DNA of 64,000 nucleotides from Ensifer sp. IC4062. Lineage in GTDB: Bacteria > Pseudomonadota > Alphaproteobacteria > Rhizobiales > Rhizobiaceae. A program made the translations under genes and the position numbers. Below, in pieces: positions 1 through 8,112 of this stretch. The stretch covers positions 248,001-312,000 of the forward strand of contig NZ_JADYVD010000001.1 of the NCBI RefSeq assembly GCF_020193575.1, given 5' to 3'. The first letter of the stretch is position 1; each line of letters begins with the position of its first letter. The notes below the pieces were generated by a model. It searched no databases, was not told the origin of the DNA, and saw only the letters and a list, made by a program, of their open reading frames with translations.

Positions 1-202
1 CAACGTCCCGAAGGACCTTCCGGTGGTGGACTGGGAATCGCCGAGCGGAACATTGCCTTTCGGCCTCGGCGGGGTCGTCTCCGAGTGGATCAAGGCTTTG
101 GGATATGACGCTTTTCCGGCAATGAGGGGACTCGAAAAAATCGGTGGCGAGAAGTTGTTTCTTGACGGTCTTGTTTCGGTTTGGCAGGTTGAGGGGCAAT
201 AG
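1..202 (+). CDS. sppA: C-terminal part of an SppA-like (S49) signal peptide peptidase, cut by the window edge
   Basis: An open frame enters from the left edge in frame 2 and stops with TAG at 200-202, giving 66 visible residues that end FLDGLVSVWQVEGQ. The tail resembles the C-terminus of rhizobial S49-family inner-membrane peptidases, which degrade cleaved signal peptides. Placement just upstream of ihfB is the usual one in rhizobia. No catalytic residue lies in the visible part, so the call rests on the tail and on gene order. Confidence 0.55.
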   Translation, partial: NVPKDLPVVDWESPSGTLPFGLGGVVSEWIKALGYDAFPAMRGLEKIGGEKLFLDGLVSVWQVEGQ

Positions 203-316
203 GAGACGGCGCCATATTTTGTCCTGAGCCGGAGGCTCGGTTGGCTCAGAACGCGCGTTGTGACGCCTGTCGAAGCCACGAAACTGACAGAAAAAGCAAA
301 AACCAAGGGGGCGACA

Positions 317-616
317 GTGATCAAGTCAGAACTGGTGCAGATTGTGGCCGCACGCAATCCGCATCTCTACCACCGCGACGTCGAAAATATCGTCAATGCG
401 GTTCTTGATGAGATCACCGATGCACTGGCCGCGGGAAATCGCGTCGAGTTGCGCGGCTTCGGCGCCTTCTCGGTCAAGAACAGGCCGTCGCGTTCGGGTC
501 GCAATCCGCGCACGGGCGATTCCGTCTTTGTTGAGGAGAAATGGGTTCCCTTCTTCAAGACCGGCAAGGAACTGCGCGAGCGGCTCAATCCCGGTATGAA
601 TGGCAACGACGACTAG
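317..616 (+). CDS. ihfB: Integration host factor beta subunit (IhfB/HimD)
   Basis: Encodes the beta chain of the IHF heterodimer, which bends DNA sharply at specific sites in recombination, replication and sigma-54 promoter activation. From the GTG at 317 the product is 99 residues, close to the family length, starting [15 protein letters not shown]. The frame can extend to a GTG at 260, but this adds 19 residues not typical of the family, and a purine-rich AAGGGGG lies just before 317. The beta-arm region with [22 protein letters not shown] (HU/IHF signature) is intact. It follows the SppA-like gene by about 115 bp, so joint transcription is possible. Confidence 0.93.
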   Translation: MIKSELVQIVAARNPHLYHRDVENIVNAVLDEITDALAAGNRVELRGFGAFSVKNRPSRSGRNPRTGDSVFVEEKWVPFFKTGKELRERLNPGMNGNDD

Positions 617-854
617 AGCATCCCGTCGGGTGGAATCAGAGAAAGCGGACAGATGCTCTCGAATCAATGTGCCAGAGCTCCTTTGTGCGTCCATTTGAAC
701 GCATGGCGCTCGAGATCACGATAAACAGGATCAATGGAGCGGGTGCTGTCTTTCCGGCGCACGAGGAATGGCTCCATGTCCTTGAACCTGGGCGTCGGGC
801 CCTTGCGAGAATCGTCCAGATTTTTCGGACCGACGCGACAGCCGGAGCGGATGC
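617..854. other. Intergenic gap with repeat-like palindromes
   Basis: The 238 bp between ihfB and the LapA-domain gene hold no convincing ORF. An AGAGCATC near 615 and a GATGCTCT near 652 form inverted arms, and the TTGAACGCATGGCGCT stretch near 697 resembles fragments of the palindromic intergenic elements seen elsewhere in the window. Any promoter for the downstream gene would lie here, but I cannot pick one out. Confidence 0.35.
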
Positions 855-1199
855 ATGCTCAAGAAACTGATCAATATCGTTGTACTGGTGCCTTTGGGTA
901 TCATCCTGATCGCACTGAGCGTTGCCAATCGTCAGGCAGTAACCCTTGCGTTTAATCCGTTCAATCCGGCCGACAGCGTACTTTCTGTTTCAGCCCCCTT
1001 TTTCGTGTTCCTGTTTCTCGCCGTCATCGTCGGGCTGATTCTTGGGGCCGGAGCGACCTGGTTCAGCCAAGGAAAATACCGTCGCCGCGCCCGCAACGAG
1101 GCCAATGAGGCATTGAAGTGGCACCGTGAGGCGGAAAAGCAGCGCAGCCAGGCGGAGAAACTGGCATCGCGAACAACGCTGCCAGCGCCGCAGAGTTGA
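855..1199 (+). CDS. LapA-domain (DUF1049) small membrane protein
   Basis: A 114-residue protein with two predicted membrane segments (about residues 5-22 and 44-68) followed by a basic, amphipathic C-terminal helix rich in Arg, Glu and Ala. This is the architecture of the lipopolysaccharide-assembly protein A (DUF1049) family. In E. coli LapA works with LapB to control LpxC turnover, but rhizobial members are not well characterised. The VANRQAVTLAFNPF segment between the helices is typical. ATG at 855. No lapB partner is visible nearby. Confidence 0.75.
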   Translation: MLKKLINIVVLVPLGIILIALSVANRQAVTLAFNPFNPADSVLSVSAPFFVFLFLAVIVGLILGAGATWFSQGKYRRRARNEANEALKWHREAEKQRSQAEKLASRTTLPAPQS

Positions 1200-1237
1200 G
1201 CCATCGCGCGTAATCGGCGTGTGATCGCCCGGGCAGC

Positions 1238-1699
1238 CTAGCTCGCCGCTTCCGCCGCTCCCCTGCTGACTGCAAGATTGAAATCCGCGAAGAATTGTTG
1301 CGCGAGCTTCTTCGCTGTCGAATCGATCAGGCGCGAGCCGAGCTGGGCGATTTTGCCGCCGACCTCAGCCTTGACGTTATAGCGCAGCACCGTTTCATCG
1401 CCCTCCTCCACGATCGCCACATCTGCGCCGCCCTTGGCAAATCCGGCAATACCGCCCTTGCCTTCGCCCGAGATCGTATAGCTCTGAGGCGGATTGAGGT
1501 TGGAAAGGACGACACTGCCGTTAAAGGTCGCCGAAACTGGCCCGATCTTCACCTTGACTACGGCCGTCAGCTCCGTCGGGGATATCATCTCGAGCGACTG
1601 GCAGCCGGGAATGCATCGCTTCAGGATCTCCGGATCGTTCAAGCCTTGCCAAACTGCGTCGCGCCGCGCCGCGATGCGTTCCTCGCCGGTCATCTCCAT
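1238..1699 (-). CDS. CoxG-like SRPBCC-family protein
   Basis: A 153-residue protein matching the carbon monoxide dehydrogenase subunit G (CoxG) family of the START/SRPBCC fold. It opens MEMTGEERIAARRDAVWQGLNDPEILKRCIPGC, the usual N-terminal signature of that family. CoxG proteins bind hydrophobic ligands such as quinones, and in cox operons help recruit CO dehydrogenase to the membrane. No coxMSL genes are visible here, so this is probably a stand-alone relative with an unknown partner. It is transcribed away from the methyltransferase gene at 1876, with about 175 bp between the divergent starts. Confidence 0.75.
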   Translation of the reverse strand: MEMTGEERIAARRDAVWQGLNDPEILKRCIPGCQSLEMISPTELTAVVKVKIGPVSATFNGSVVLSNLNPPQSYTISGEGKGGIAGFAKGGADVAIVEEGDETVLRYNVKAEVGGKIAQLGSRLIDSTAKKLAQQFFADFNLAVSRGAAEAAS

Positions 1700-1875
1700 G
1701 CGTGTTCCTCCGTTCTGCTCCTAGCTTCGATCTTGGCAAATCGGAAACGGCTTTGCCAAGAGCATCGGCAGTGCTATTTGCACGGGCTGAAGCGTATCGC
1801 CCGCCGGACGGAGGGTGTGAAGGGGGCAGGCTGGATGCGGCTTCGGCTCCCGAGCGGATGCGCCGAGTGGTTTGA

Positions 1876-3039
1876 TTGACGTCCAAGGATCAGCGCGTGA
1901 AGGAAAAAGATAGGCGGTCGAAGAACGCCTCGGTCACGGCGGCTAAAGGCCGGGGCGCTGAGGCGCGTGGTGGCCGCCACGAGCAACGGCACCCGCCCGT
2001 GAAGGGTGGCGGCTTCAAGACCAGGAGCGGTGGACCGGCCGCAAAAATCGCGCCCGAAAAAGGCGAGCGACAGCGTTCCGCCCAGGAGGCGCTCCCAACG
2101 CGTCCCCTGCCGCAAAGAACTGGCGACAAGCCGGCCGAGACCGTGCCGCTCATTCTCGAGACGGCGGCGACGGCAGGTTACCATCTGATCGACAGCGGCA
2201 ACGGCGAGAAGCTCGAACAATACGGACCCTATCGCATCGTCCGCCCCGAAGCGCAGGCGCTTTGGCCGAAGGCGCTGCCGGCCTCGGTTTGGGAGAAGGC
2301 CGATGCAGTCTTCACGGGGGATACCGACGAGGACGGTATGGGGCGCTGGCGCTTCCCGCGCGAAGTGCTGGGCGAAACCTGGCCGATGCAGCTTCTCGAC
2401 ACCGATTTTCTCGGCCGCTTCACCTCGTTTCGCCACGTTGGCGTTTTCCCCGAGCAGCTTGCCCATTGGTCCTGGGTGAAGGATCAGGTGGCGACGGCCG
2501 GGCGGCCGCTCAAGGTTCTCAATCTCTTCGGTTACACCGGCGTCGCCTCGCTGATTGCCGCCAAGGCGGGCGCCGAGGTAACGCATGTCGACGCCTCCAA
2601 GAAGGCGATCGGCTGGGCGCGCGAAAACCAGACGCTGGCCCGCGCCGAAAAATTGCCCATCCGCTGGATCTGCGACGATGCGATGAAGTTCATTCAGCGC
2701 GAAGAACGACGCGGCAGCCGCTATGACATCATCCTGACCGACCCGCCCAAGTTCGGCCGTGGCCCGAACGGCGAGGTTTGGCAGCTCTTCGACCATCTGG
2801 CAGCAATGCTCGACATCTGCCGTGAGATCGTGTCTCCTGACGCGCGCGGTCTTGTCCTTACGGCCTATTCCATCCGCGCAAGCTTCTATTCGATTCACGA
2901 GCTCATGCGCGAAACGATGCGCGGGCGCGGCGGCCGGGTGGAGTCGGGAGAGCTCATCATCCGCGAGAGCGGTCTCGACGGCAAGGAGCCGGGGCGGGCG
3001 CTTTCCACTTCCCTCTTCAGCCGCTGGGTACCCGAATGA
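1876..3039 (+). CDS. Class I SAM-dependent 23S rRNA methyltransferase, RlmI/YccW-like
   Basis: A 387-residue protein. About the first 90 residues are a basic, low-complexity extension rich in Lys, Arg and Gly. The SAM-binding core starts near residue 213 (VLNLFGYTGVASL), is followed by an acidic strand end (THVDASK), and the catalytic motif DPPK lies near residue 288. The family methylates cytosine C5 or related positions in 23S rRNA; the exact target is not known here. The longest frame begins at TTG 1876. GTG 1897 is an alternative start. Its stop overlaps the next gene by ATGA, which suggests translational coupling with the SpoU methyltransferase. Confidence 0.82.
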   Translation: MTSKDQRVKEKDRRSKNASVTAAKGRGAEARGGRHEQRHPPVKGGGFKTRSGGPAAKIAPEKGERQRSAQEALPTRPLPQRTGDKPAETVPLILETAATAGYHLIDSGNGEKLEQYGPYRIVRPEAQALWPKALPASVWEKADAVFTGDTDEDGMGRWRFPREVLGETWPMQLLDTDFLGRFTSFRHVGVFPEQLAHWSWVKDQVATAGRPLKVLNLFGYTGVASLIAAKAGAEVTHVDASKKAIGWARENQTLARAEKLPIRWICDDAMKFIQREERRGSRYDIILTDPPKFGRGPNGEVWQLFDHLAAMLDICREIVSPDARGLVLTAYSIRASFYSIHELMRETMRGRGGRVESGELIIRESGLDGKEPGRALSTSLFSRWVPE

Positions 3040-3896
3040 ACACTGACAGAAGCGATCACGGCGCGCCGCGCGTCGGCCATGTGAAGGAAGTAACCAGCCT
3101 CACCAATCCGATCATCAAGGACATCCGCTCGCTTGCGCAGAAGAAGCATCGCGACGAGACGCGGTCCTTCATGGCGGAGGGCTTGAAGCTGGTGATCGAT
3201 GCGCTCGATCTCGGCTGGAAGATCAAGATCCTCGTCTACGCCAAGGCGGCAAAAGACAAGCCGCAGGTCGAGCAGGTGGCTGCCAAGACCGTTGCCAAGG
3301 GCGGCCTGGTGCTCGAGGTCAGCGAAAAGGTGCTTTCAACGATCACCCGACGCGACAATCCGCAAATGGTGGTCGGTATTTTCGAACAGCGTTATCGCGC
3401 GCTGAAGGATCTTCGACCCGAGGAAGACGAGACCTATGTGGCGCTCGACCGCGTTCGCGATCCGGGCAATCTCGGCACAATCATCCGGACGGCGGACGCG
3501 GCCGGCGCCTCGGGCATCATCCTTGTCGGCGAGACCACCGATCCCTTCTCGCTCGAGACGGTGCGGGCGACGATGGGCTCGGTCTTCGCCATGCCCGTCG
3601 CGCGCGCCAGTGCCGAAGAGTTCGTCAAATGGCAGAAGGCAGCCGGCGTCAGGGTCGTGGCAACGCATCTGGCGGGCTCGGTCGACTACCGGACCGTCGA
3701 TTACAAGTCGAAGCCTGTCGTGCTCCTGATGGGCAACGAACAGGCGGGTCTTCCCGAAGAGCTCGCCCGCGAAGCGGGCGCGCTCGCCCGCATCCCGCAG
3801 TCGGGCCGAGCGGACTCACTCAATCTCGCGGTCGCCACCGGGATCATGCTGTTCGAAGCGCGCCGCCACCTGTTGTCGTTGGATGCCGGCGCATGA
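3036..3896 (+). CDS. TrmH/SpoU-family RNA 2'-O-ribose methyltransferase
   Basis: A 286-residue SPOUT-class methyltransferase. The N-terminal substrate-binding domain ([19 protein letters not shown], about residues 22-100) precedes the catalytic knot. The three SpoU motifs are present: [29 protein letters not shown] and [18 protein letters not shown]. Such enzymes methylate ribose O2' in rRNA or tRNA; the position cannot be assigned from sequence alone. It sits in a three-gene chain with 4-bp ATGA overlaps to the methyltransferase before it and lspA after it. Confidence 0.88.
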   Translation: MNTDRSDHGAPRVGHVKEVTSLTNPIIKDIRSLAQKKHRDETRSFMAEGLKLVIDALDLGWKIKILVYAKAAKDKPQVEQVAAKTVAKGGLVLEVSEKVLSTITRRDNPQMVVGIFEQRYRALKDLRPEEDETYVALDRVRDPGNLGTIIRTADAAGASGIILVGETTDPFSLETVRATMGSVFAMPVARASAEEFVKWQKAAGVRVVATHLAGSVDYRTVDYKSKPVVLLMGNEQAGLPEELAREAGALARIPQSGRADSLNLAVATGIMLFEARRHLLSLDAGA

Positions 3897-4384
3897 GGGA
3901 GCGGCAGGTTTTGTTTTCGCGGCCGCTGCCGATCGCGGTCTTCATTCTGATGGCGATCGTTGCCGACCAGATAATCAAATATCTGGTCGAGATGTTCCTG
4001 CCCTTTCAGCAGGCGGTCGCGGTCATGCCGATGCTTGCGCTCTACCGGACCTACAATTACGGCGTGGCCTTCTCCATGCTTTCCGGGATGGAAGACTGGT
4101 TCATCGTCGGGATGCGTCTGACCGTCGTCGCCTTCGTGCTCTGGCTTTGGCGGCGCACGCCGAAAGATAGGTTCTTCGCTCACCTCGGCTATGCGATGAT
4201 CATCGCGGGCGCGCTCGGCAACCTCGTCGACCGGCTGCTATTCGGCTATGTCATCGACTATATCCTGTTCCATACCGCCAATTGGTCCTTTGCGGTTTTC
4301 AATCTCGCGGACAGCTTCATCTCAGTCGGCGCGGGCGCGATCATCCTTGACGAGCTCATGCTCGCCAAAAGCCGCGATCGGTAA
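3893..4384 (+). CDS. lspA: Lipoprotein signal peptidase (signal peptidase II)
   Basis: Cleaves the signal peptide of diacylglyceryl-modified prolipoproteins at the inner membrane. From the ATG at 3893, which overlaps the stop of the SpoU gene as ATGA, the product is 163 residues, normal for the family. Four hydrophobic segments are visible. The two catalytic aspartates are present in [16 protein letters not shown] and FNLADSFI, and the conserved TYNYGVAFS segment is intact. The frame runs far upstream of 3893, but that extension overlaps the SpoU gene and has no membrane character. Confidence 0.95.
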   Translation: MRERQVLFSRPLPIAVFILMAIVADQIIKYLVEMFLPFQQAVAVMPMLALYRTYNYGVAFSMLSGMEDWFIVGMRLTVVAFVLWLWRRTPKDRFFAHLGYAMIIAGALGNLVDRLLFGYVIDYILFHTANWSFAVFNLADSFISVGAGAIILDELMLAKSRDR

Positions 4385-4439
4385 AACTTTAGAAACGGGC
4401 TGAAGGCATTCGGAAGGCTTGCCATGCTACTTCGGTGGC

Positions 4440-6650
4440 ATGATCGAAGCGTCACGACTTAAGCAGCGGATAGATTCCGGTTTCGGCGCGGGAGCCCGCG
4501 CCGGCCGAGCCGGATATTGGCCGGCGCGCGCCGCCTGCGCCGTCGCAGGCATAGCCGCTGCGGCGATCCTCTTTGCGGTGGGCTCGGCAAACGGCTTTCC
4601 CCTCTTTTCGGCAATGGTCGCCGCCGGCGGCCTTGCAGGGGCCTTCCTGCTTCTCGCCGAGGGCATCGATTCGTCTGACGGGCGAGGGGGAGCGTTGCTT
4701 GAGGTCGCCTGTGATGAAGACTGGCAGCGGTTTGAAACCTCGGCGCTGCTTTCAACAATTCACGACGGACTGGGCGATCTTGCCATCGTGCGTACGATGG
4801 ACGGCCAGATCGTCTATGCGAACAGCGTTTTTCACGAGGTTTGTGCCCGTGCCGACGTGCGCGGACTGACCTGCGCGGCGATAGGCCTAAGCTTCGAGCC
4901 GCAGGCTGAGTCAAACCACTATCTTGCGCGTATCCCGACGCCGGAGGGAATTCGCCTTTACGACTGGCACGACCTGATCGCCCGTGAGCCGGCAACCGGC
5001 AGGCTGATGCGTCACAGCATCGCCCGCGACGTGACCGAAGAGGCGCGCGCCGCGCGCGAACGGGAAGAAGCCCGCCGCCGCGCCGAGGAGGCAAGCCGCG
5101 CGAAGTCGCGCCTTCTTGCCACCGTCAGCCATGAGGTACGCACGCCACTCTCCGGTATTCTGGGCATGAGCCATCTCCTCGGCCAGACCCGGCTGTCGGC
5201 GGAGCAGAAAAGCTACCTCGCCGGCATGCAGCAATCCGGCCATGCATTGGTTCAACTGGTCGAGGATCTGATCGACTTTTCCTCGCTTTCGGCCGGGCGG
5301 TTTCAATTGCGGCCCTCGCAGCAGGACCTGCGCCTCGTCATCGAGAGCGTGGTGGAGATGCTCGCTCACCGCGCGCACGAGAAAGGCATAGAGATCGCCG
5401 CGACCGTTGCAGCCGACGTGCCCGCGGGGATGATGTTCGATGCCGCCCGTCTCAGGCAGGTGCTCTTTAACGTGATCGGCAATGCCGTGAAATTCACTGA
5501 GACTGGTGGCGTCCTCGTTGCAGCCGACGTTGCCGATGGCGGCGTCAGAATCCGGATCGACGACACCGGCCCCGGCATGTCGGCCGATGAACTCGGGCGT
5601 GTGTTCGAGGAATTCGAGCAGGCCGGGGACGATAGTCAGCGCGCCAAGGGAGCCGGCCTGGGTCTCGCGATTTCACGCAGGATCATGGAGGCCTTCGGCG
5701 GCAGCCTGACCGCTTCCAGCGCCTCCGGTCGGGGAAGCCGGTTCGAAGTCCGGTTTCCGGTGGTCGGAGGCGATCCGTCAGCCGCACGAGATGGCGTGCT
5801 ATGTGGCGCCCACGTGCTGGCCCTGGCCCCCGACGGCCCCGTGCTGAACGCGCTCGCCGCGACGATTACGACCCTTGGCGGCGTGTGTCATCGCGCGCCG
5901 ACGCTTGCCGCCGCCGAAGCCATCGCCGCCGCCGTTTTGTCAAACGACCTGCCACTGACCGACATCATCGTTGACCATCGCCATTCGGAGCAGTTTCGGC
6001 GTCTCCTCGCGCTGCGACCGGAAATCGCCAGCCTTAAGCTGCGCCGGACCTACCTCATCAACCCGGAGGAGCGCACCGCTCATCCAGTCAACCAGATCGA
6101 CGGCTACGAGGCATGGCTTATCCGCCCTTTGCGCGAAAAGTCGTTGGTGGAGGTTCTGCTCGGGCGGCTGAAGGGCATCGAGAAGCGGGATGCGATCAAC
6201 GACAACCGGCCGATGCTGCGGGAGGCATTGCCGCCGAGCGATGCAGATGAACAGGGCGATCACGATATTCTCCTTGCCGAGGACGATCCGGTCAATGCGC
6301 TCATCCTGCGGACGATACTTCGGCGAGCGGGCTATCTGGTTCGCCATGTTGAAGATTTCACGAGCCTGGCTCACGCGTTGCACGGGTCCGGCGAAGCTGC
6401 ACATAAGACGCCACGCCTGATCCTTACCGACCTCAACATGCCTGGCGGCGATGGCCTCGCGATGCTGAAGCGCCTGCGCGAGCAGGAAGCAGCCGGGAAC
6501 CGCCGCCACTTGCCCGTTATCGTGTTGACGTCCGATACACGCGGCGACCTGCACGAACTCCTGATCGCAGCCGGAGCGGACTTGGTATTGCCGAAGCCGG
6601 CGGAGCCAGGGCGCCTCACTGCCCAAATTACGCGCCTTCTCGAAGCCTGA
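4440..6650 (+). CDS. Hybrid sensor histidine kinase with PAS and receiver domains
   Basis: A 736-residue protein from the ATG at 4440; a TTG at 4419 would add seven residues. The N-terminus carries two membrane segments (about residues 28-77), then a degenerate PAS domain (about 90-190) and a coiled linker rich in Arg, Glu and Ala. The HisKA domain has the phosphorylated histidine at about residue 231 in TVSHEVRTPLSG. The ATPase domain follows with N (NAVKF), G1 (DTGPGM) and G2 (GAGLGLAIS) boxes. A C-terminal receiver domain carries the acidic pair in LLAEDDPVN and the phospho-acceptor aspartate at about 664 in TDLNMPGGDG. The stimulus and the final response regulator are unknown; no regulator gene is adjacent. 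It starts about 55 bp after lspA. Confidence 0.9.
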   Translation: MIEASRLKQRIDSGFGAGARAGRAGYWPARAACAVAGIAAAAILFAVGSANGFPLFSAMVAAGGLAGAFLLLAEGIDSSDGRGGALLEVACDEDWQRFETSALLSTIHDGLGDLAIVRTMDGQIVYANSVFHEVCARADVRGLTCAAIGLSFEPQAESNHYLARIPTPEGIRLYDWHDLIAREPATGRLMRHSIARDVTEEARAAREREEARRRAEEASRAKSRLLATVSHEVRTPLSGILGMSHLLGQTRLSAEQKSYLAGMQQSGHALVQLVEDLIDFSSLSAGRFQLRPSQQDLRLVIESVVEMLAHRAHEKGIEIAATVAADVPAGMMFDAARLRQVLFNVIGNAVKFTETGGVLVAADVADGGVRIRIDDTGPGMSADELGRVFEEFEQAGDDSQRAKGAGLGLAISRRIMEAFGGSLTASSASGRGSRFEVRFPVVGGDPSAARDGVLCGAHVLALAPDGPVLNALAATITTLGGVCHRAPTLAAAEAIAAAVLSNDLPLTDIIVDHRHSEQFRRLLALRPEIASLKLRRTYLINPEERTAHPVNQIDGYEAWLIRPLREKSLVEVLLGRLKGIEKRDAINDNRPMLREALPPSDADEQGDHDILLAEDDPVNALILRTILRRAGYLVRHVEDFTSLAHALHGSGEAAHKTPRLILTDLNMPGGDGLAMLKRLREQEAAGNRRHLPVIVLTSDTRGDLHELLIAAGADLVLPKPAEPGRLTAQITRLLEA

Positions 6651-6655
6651 AGACG

Positions 6656-6760
6656 GCTGCACGTTTCCTAAATCGGTACCGATTTAAGGACCAAAAAATG
6701 CAGCAATTCAAAGTGCAACAGCGTCCTTTTGGGCGTCTGACAAGACGCGCGCTGCGGTAG
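6656..6760. repeat. RIME1-like palindromic intergenic element, copy A
   Basis: A roughly 105-bp element made of two palindromes: TAAATCGGTACCGATTTA near 6669-6686 and a second one around GGGCGTCTGACAAGACGC near 6731-6748. Its modules recur at about 13276, 30001, 37006 and 55234, all intergenic. The size and two-palindrome structure match the RIME1 element I recall for Rhizobium meliloti; that name is from memory. It lies just after the hybrid kinase stop and may act as an mRNA 3' end. Confidence 0.75.
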
Positions 6761-6809
6761 GGTTTAGCGCGCGGGCCATCCCGCGGTGCCGGGCTTGCAA
6801 GCCGCCTTC

Positions 6810-6827
6810 GTGTCACTATCTTGTTGC
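6810..6827 (+). promoter_or_regulatory. Possible weak Pho box upstream of olsB
   Basis: The 18 bases GTGTCACTATCTTGTTGC fit the 7-4-7 layout of the PhoB consensus (CTGTCAT-N4-CTGTCAT), with five of seven matches in the first half and only three in the second. It lies 50 bp upstream of the olsB start. Ornithine-lipid synthesis rises under phosphate limitation in rhizobia, so the site is biologically reasonable, but the match alone is weak. Confidence 0.3.
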
Positions 6828-6877
6828 AGAAACGTGGTTTAAGCCCGGCAGGCACAAGCGATTCGGGATAACACGGG

Positions 6878-7768
6878 ATGACGATCGAACTTCTGGATTC
6901 GGCGAACGTGATTGACACTTCACAGCCTTGCATCCGCAAGACGATTGCGACCCCGGCAACCGAGGTTCTCGGGCGGATCGGCAATCTCGAGACGCGGCTT
7001 GCGTGCTCCGCCGCTGAGGTCGATGCGGCACAGGCGGTACGCTACAAGGTTTTCGTCGAGGAGATGAAGGCAGAGGCGGGGCCGGATGCCGAGCGGCGCA
7101 AGCGCGACGTCGACAGCTGGGATTCGATTTGCGACCATCTGCTGGTTCTCGACAGGTCGATCGAAGGCGATACGGAAGACCAAATCGTCGGCACATACCG
7201 GCTGTTGCGGCAGGACGTCGCAGAGCGTGCCGGCGGCTTCTATTCGGCTTCCGAGTTTGCGATCGGCGAACTGCTTCAGCGCCACCCGGGCAAGCGGTTC
7301 ATGGAACTCGGCCGTTCCTGCGTGCTGCCCGAATATCGGACGAAGCGAACCGTCGAACTGCTCTGGCAGGGCAATTGGGCCTATGCGCTGAAGCATAGCG
7401 TCGACGCCATGTTCGGATGCGGCTCGTTCCCGGGCGTCATCCCGGAAGAGCATGCGTTGGCGCTCTCTTTCTTGCACCACAATGTTCTCGCTGAAGGCGA
7501 GTGGGCGGTTTCCGCCCGGCCGGAGCTTCATCGGACCATGGACCTGATGCCCTCGGAAGCGATCAATCCGAAGAAGGCACTTTCTGCTCTTCCACCGCTG
7601 ATCAAGGGTTACATGCGGCTCGGCGCGATGGTCGGCGATGGCGCTGTGGTCGATCACGCCTTCCGCACGACCGATGTGCTGATCGTGCTGCCGATCAGCA
7701 ATATTTCCGGCCGCTATCTCAACTACTACGGCGCCGACGCCGGGCGGTTTGCCTCCACCGTGTCCTGA
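6878..7768 (+). CDS. olsB: L-ornithine N-alpha-acyltransferase OlsB
   Basis: Catalyses the first step of ornithine-lipid synthesis: transfer of a 3-hydroxyacyl chain from acyl carrier protein to the alpha-amino group of ornithine, giving lyso-ornithine lipid. The 296-residue protein has the GNAT/hemolysin-like fold typical of OlsB, with AAQAVRYKVFVEEM near residue 51, a central FMELGRSCVLPEYR segment near 140 and GCGSFPGV near 177. ATG at 6878. The second enzyme, OlsA, is encoded at 22260, so the pathway is split. Gene order olsB - malic enzyme - mutS - glnD matches Sinorhizobium. Confidence 0.9.
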   Translation: MTIELLDSANVIDTSQPCIRKTIATPATEVLGRIGNLETRLACSAAEVDAAQAVRYKVFVEEMKAEAGPDAERRKRDVDSWDSICDHLLVLDRSIEGDTEDQIVGTYRLLRQDVAERAGGFYSASEFAIGELLQRHPGKRFMELGRSCVLPEYRTKRTVELLWQGNWAYALKHSVDAMFGCGSFPGVIPEEHALALSFLHHNVLAEGEWAVSARPELHRTMDLMPSEAINPKKALSALPPLIKGYMRLGAMVGDGAVVDHAFRTTDVLIVLPISNISGRYLNYYGADAGRFASTVS

Positions 7769-7900
7769 GTGGCGGATTGCAGTATTAACCAGTTGTTAAG
7801 GATATGTTTGACTTTCCTTAGTAAAAGGAAGAAGTGTATTTCCGTGGTTGATCTGGATTTCATGACGAAGGAATGTAGAAAATAAAGGGAAGGATTAGCA

Positions 7901-7954
7901 ATGCGTCTGGGGCGCGTATATTGCAGTCAATTCCCTCTCATTTTTATGACCTAA
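7901..7954 (+). CDS. Possible 17-residue micro-ORF
   Basis: ATG at 7901 opens a 17-codon frame (MRLGRVYCSQFPLIFMT) that stops with TAA at 7952-7954. A GGAAGGA motif lies about seven bases before the ATG, a better site than many real genes here have. The terminator begins 26 bases after the stop. There is no recognisable family, and such a short frame can occur by chance; the same transcript could equally be a non-coding RNA. Confidence 0.25.
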   Translation: MRLGRVYCSQFPLIFMT

Positions 7955-7980
7955 GCGATGGATCTGCCATAAAGTATTGG

Positions 7981-8017
7981 GCCCACTTCCCTTGCCGGAG
8001 AAGTGGGCTCTTGTTTT
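7981..8017 (+). terminator. Rho-independent terminator
   Basis: Perfect 9-bp stem GCCCACTTC / GAAGTGGGC with a 10-base loop, followed by the T-rich run TCTTGTTTT. The T-run follows the stem on the plus strand, so it ends olsB read-through or the small transcript at about 7840-8000. Confidence 0.85.
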
Positions 8018-8112
8018 ATTGAGAATACGTGTGCCATTGCTGTACGTTTCGCCACGCAATGTTTGCCGCCGATATGGCGCCTGTCTCGAAACGGTGCACC
8101 GCTTCTTGCCCG

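Larger units (their letters stand above)
7769..8112. other. 344-bp intergenic region with a small-RNA or micro-ORF candidate and a terminator
   Basis: Lies between the convergent ends of olsB and the malic enzyme gene. Just after the olsB stop is a short hairpin (TTCCTT-AGTAA-AAGGAA near 7815-7831). A 17-codon ORF with a good ribosome binding site follows at 7901, then a strong Rho-independent terminator at 7981. The far terminator, about 210 bp past the olsB stop, suggests either a long olsB 3' untranslated region or a separate small transcript. Confidence 0.5.

Noticed and set aside
1774-2898. 374-codon reverse-strand frame over the rRNA methyltransferase gene
   Set aside because: Low-complexity Arg/Gly/Leu composition typical of an antisense shadow; the plus-strand frame has SAM and DPPK motifs.
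4387-4403. TTTAGAAACGGGCTGAA after lspA as a second ICE box
   Set aside because: The right half does not match TTCTAAA and there is no inverted symmetry.
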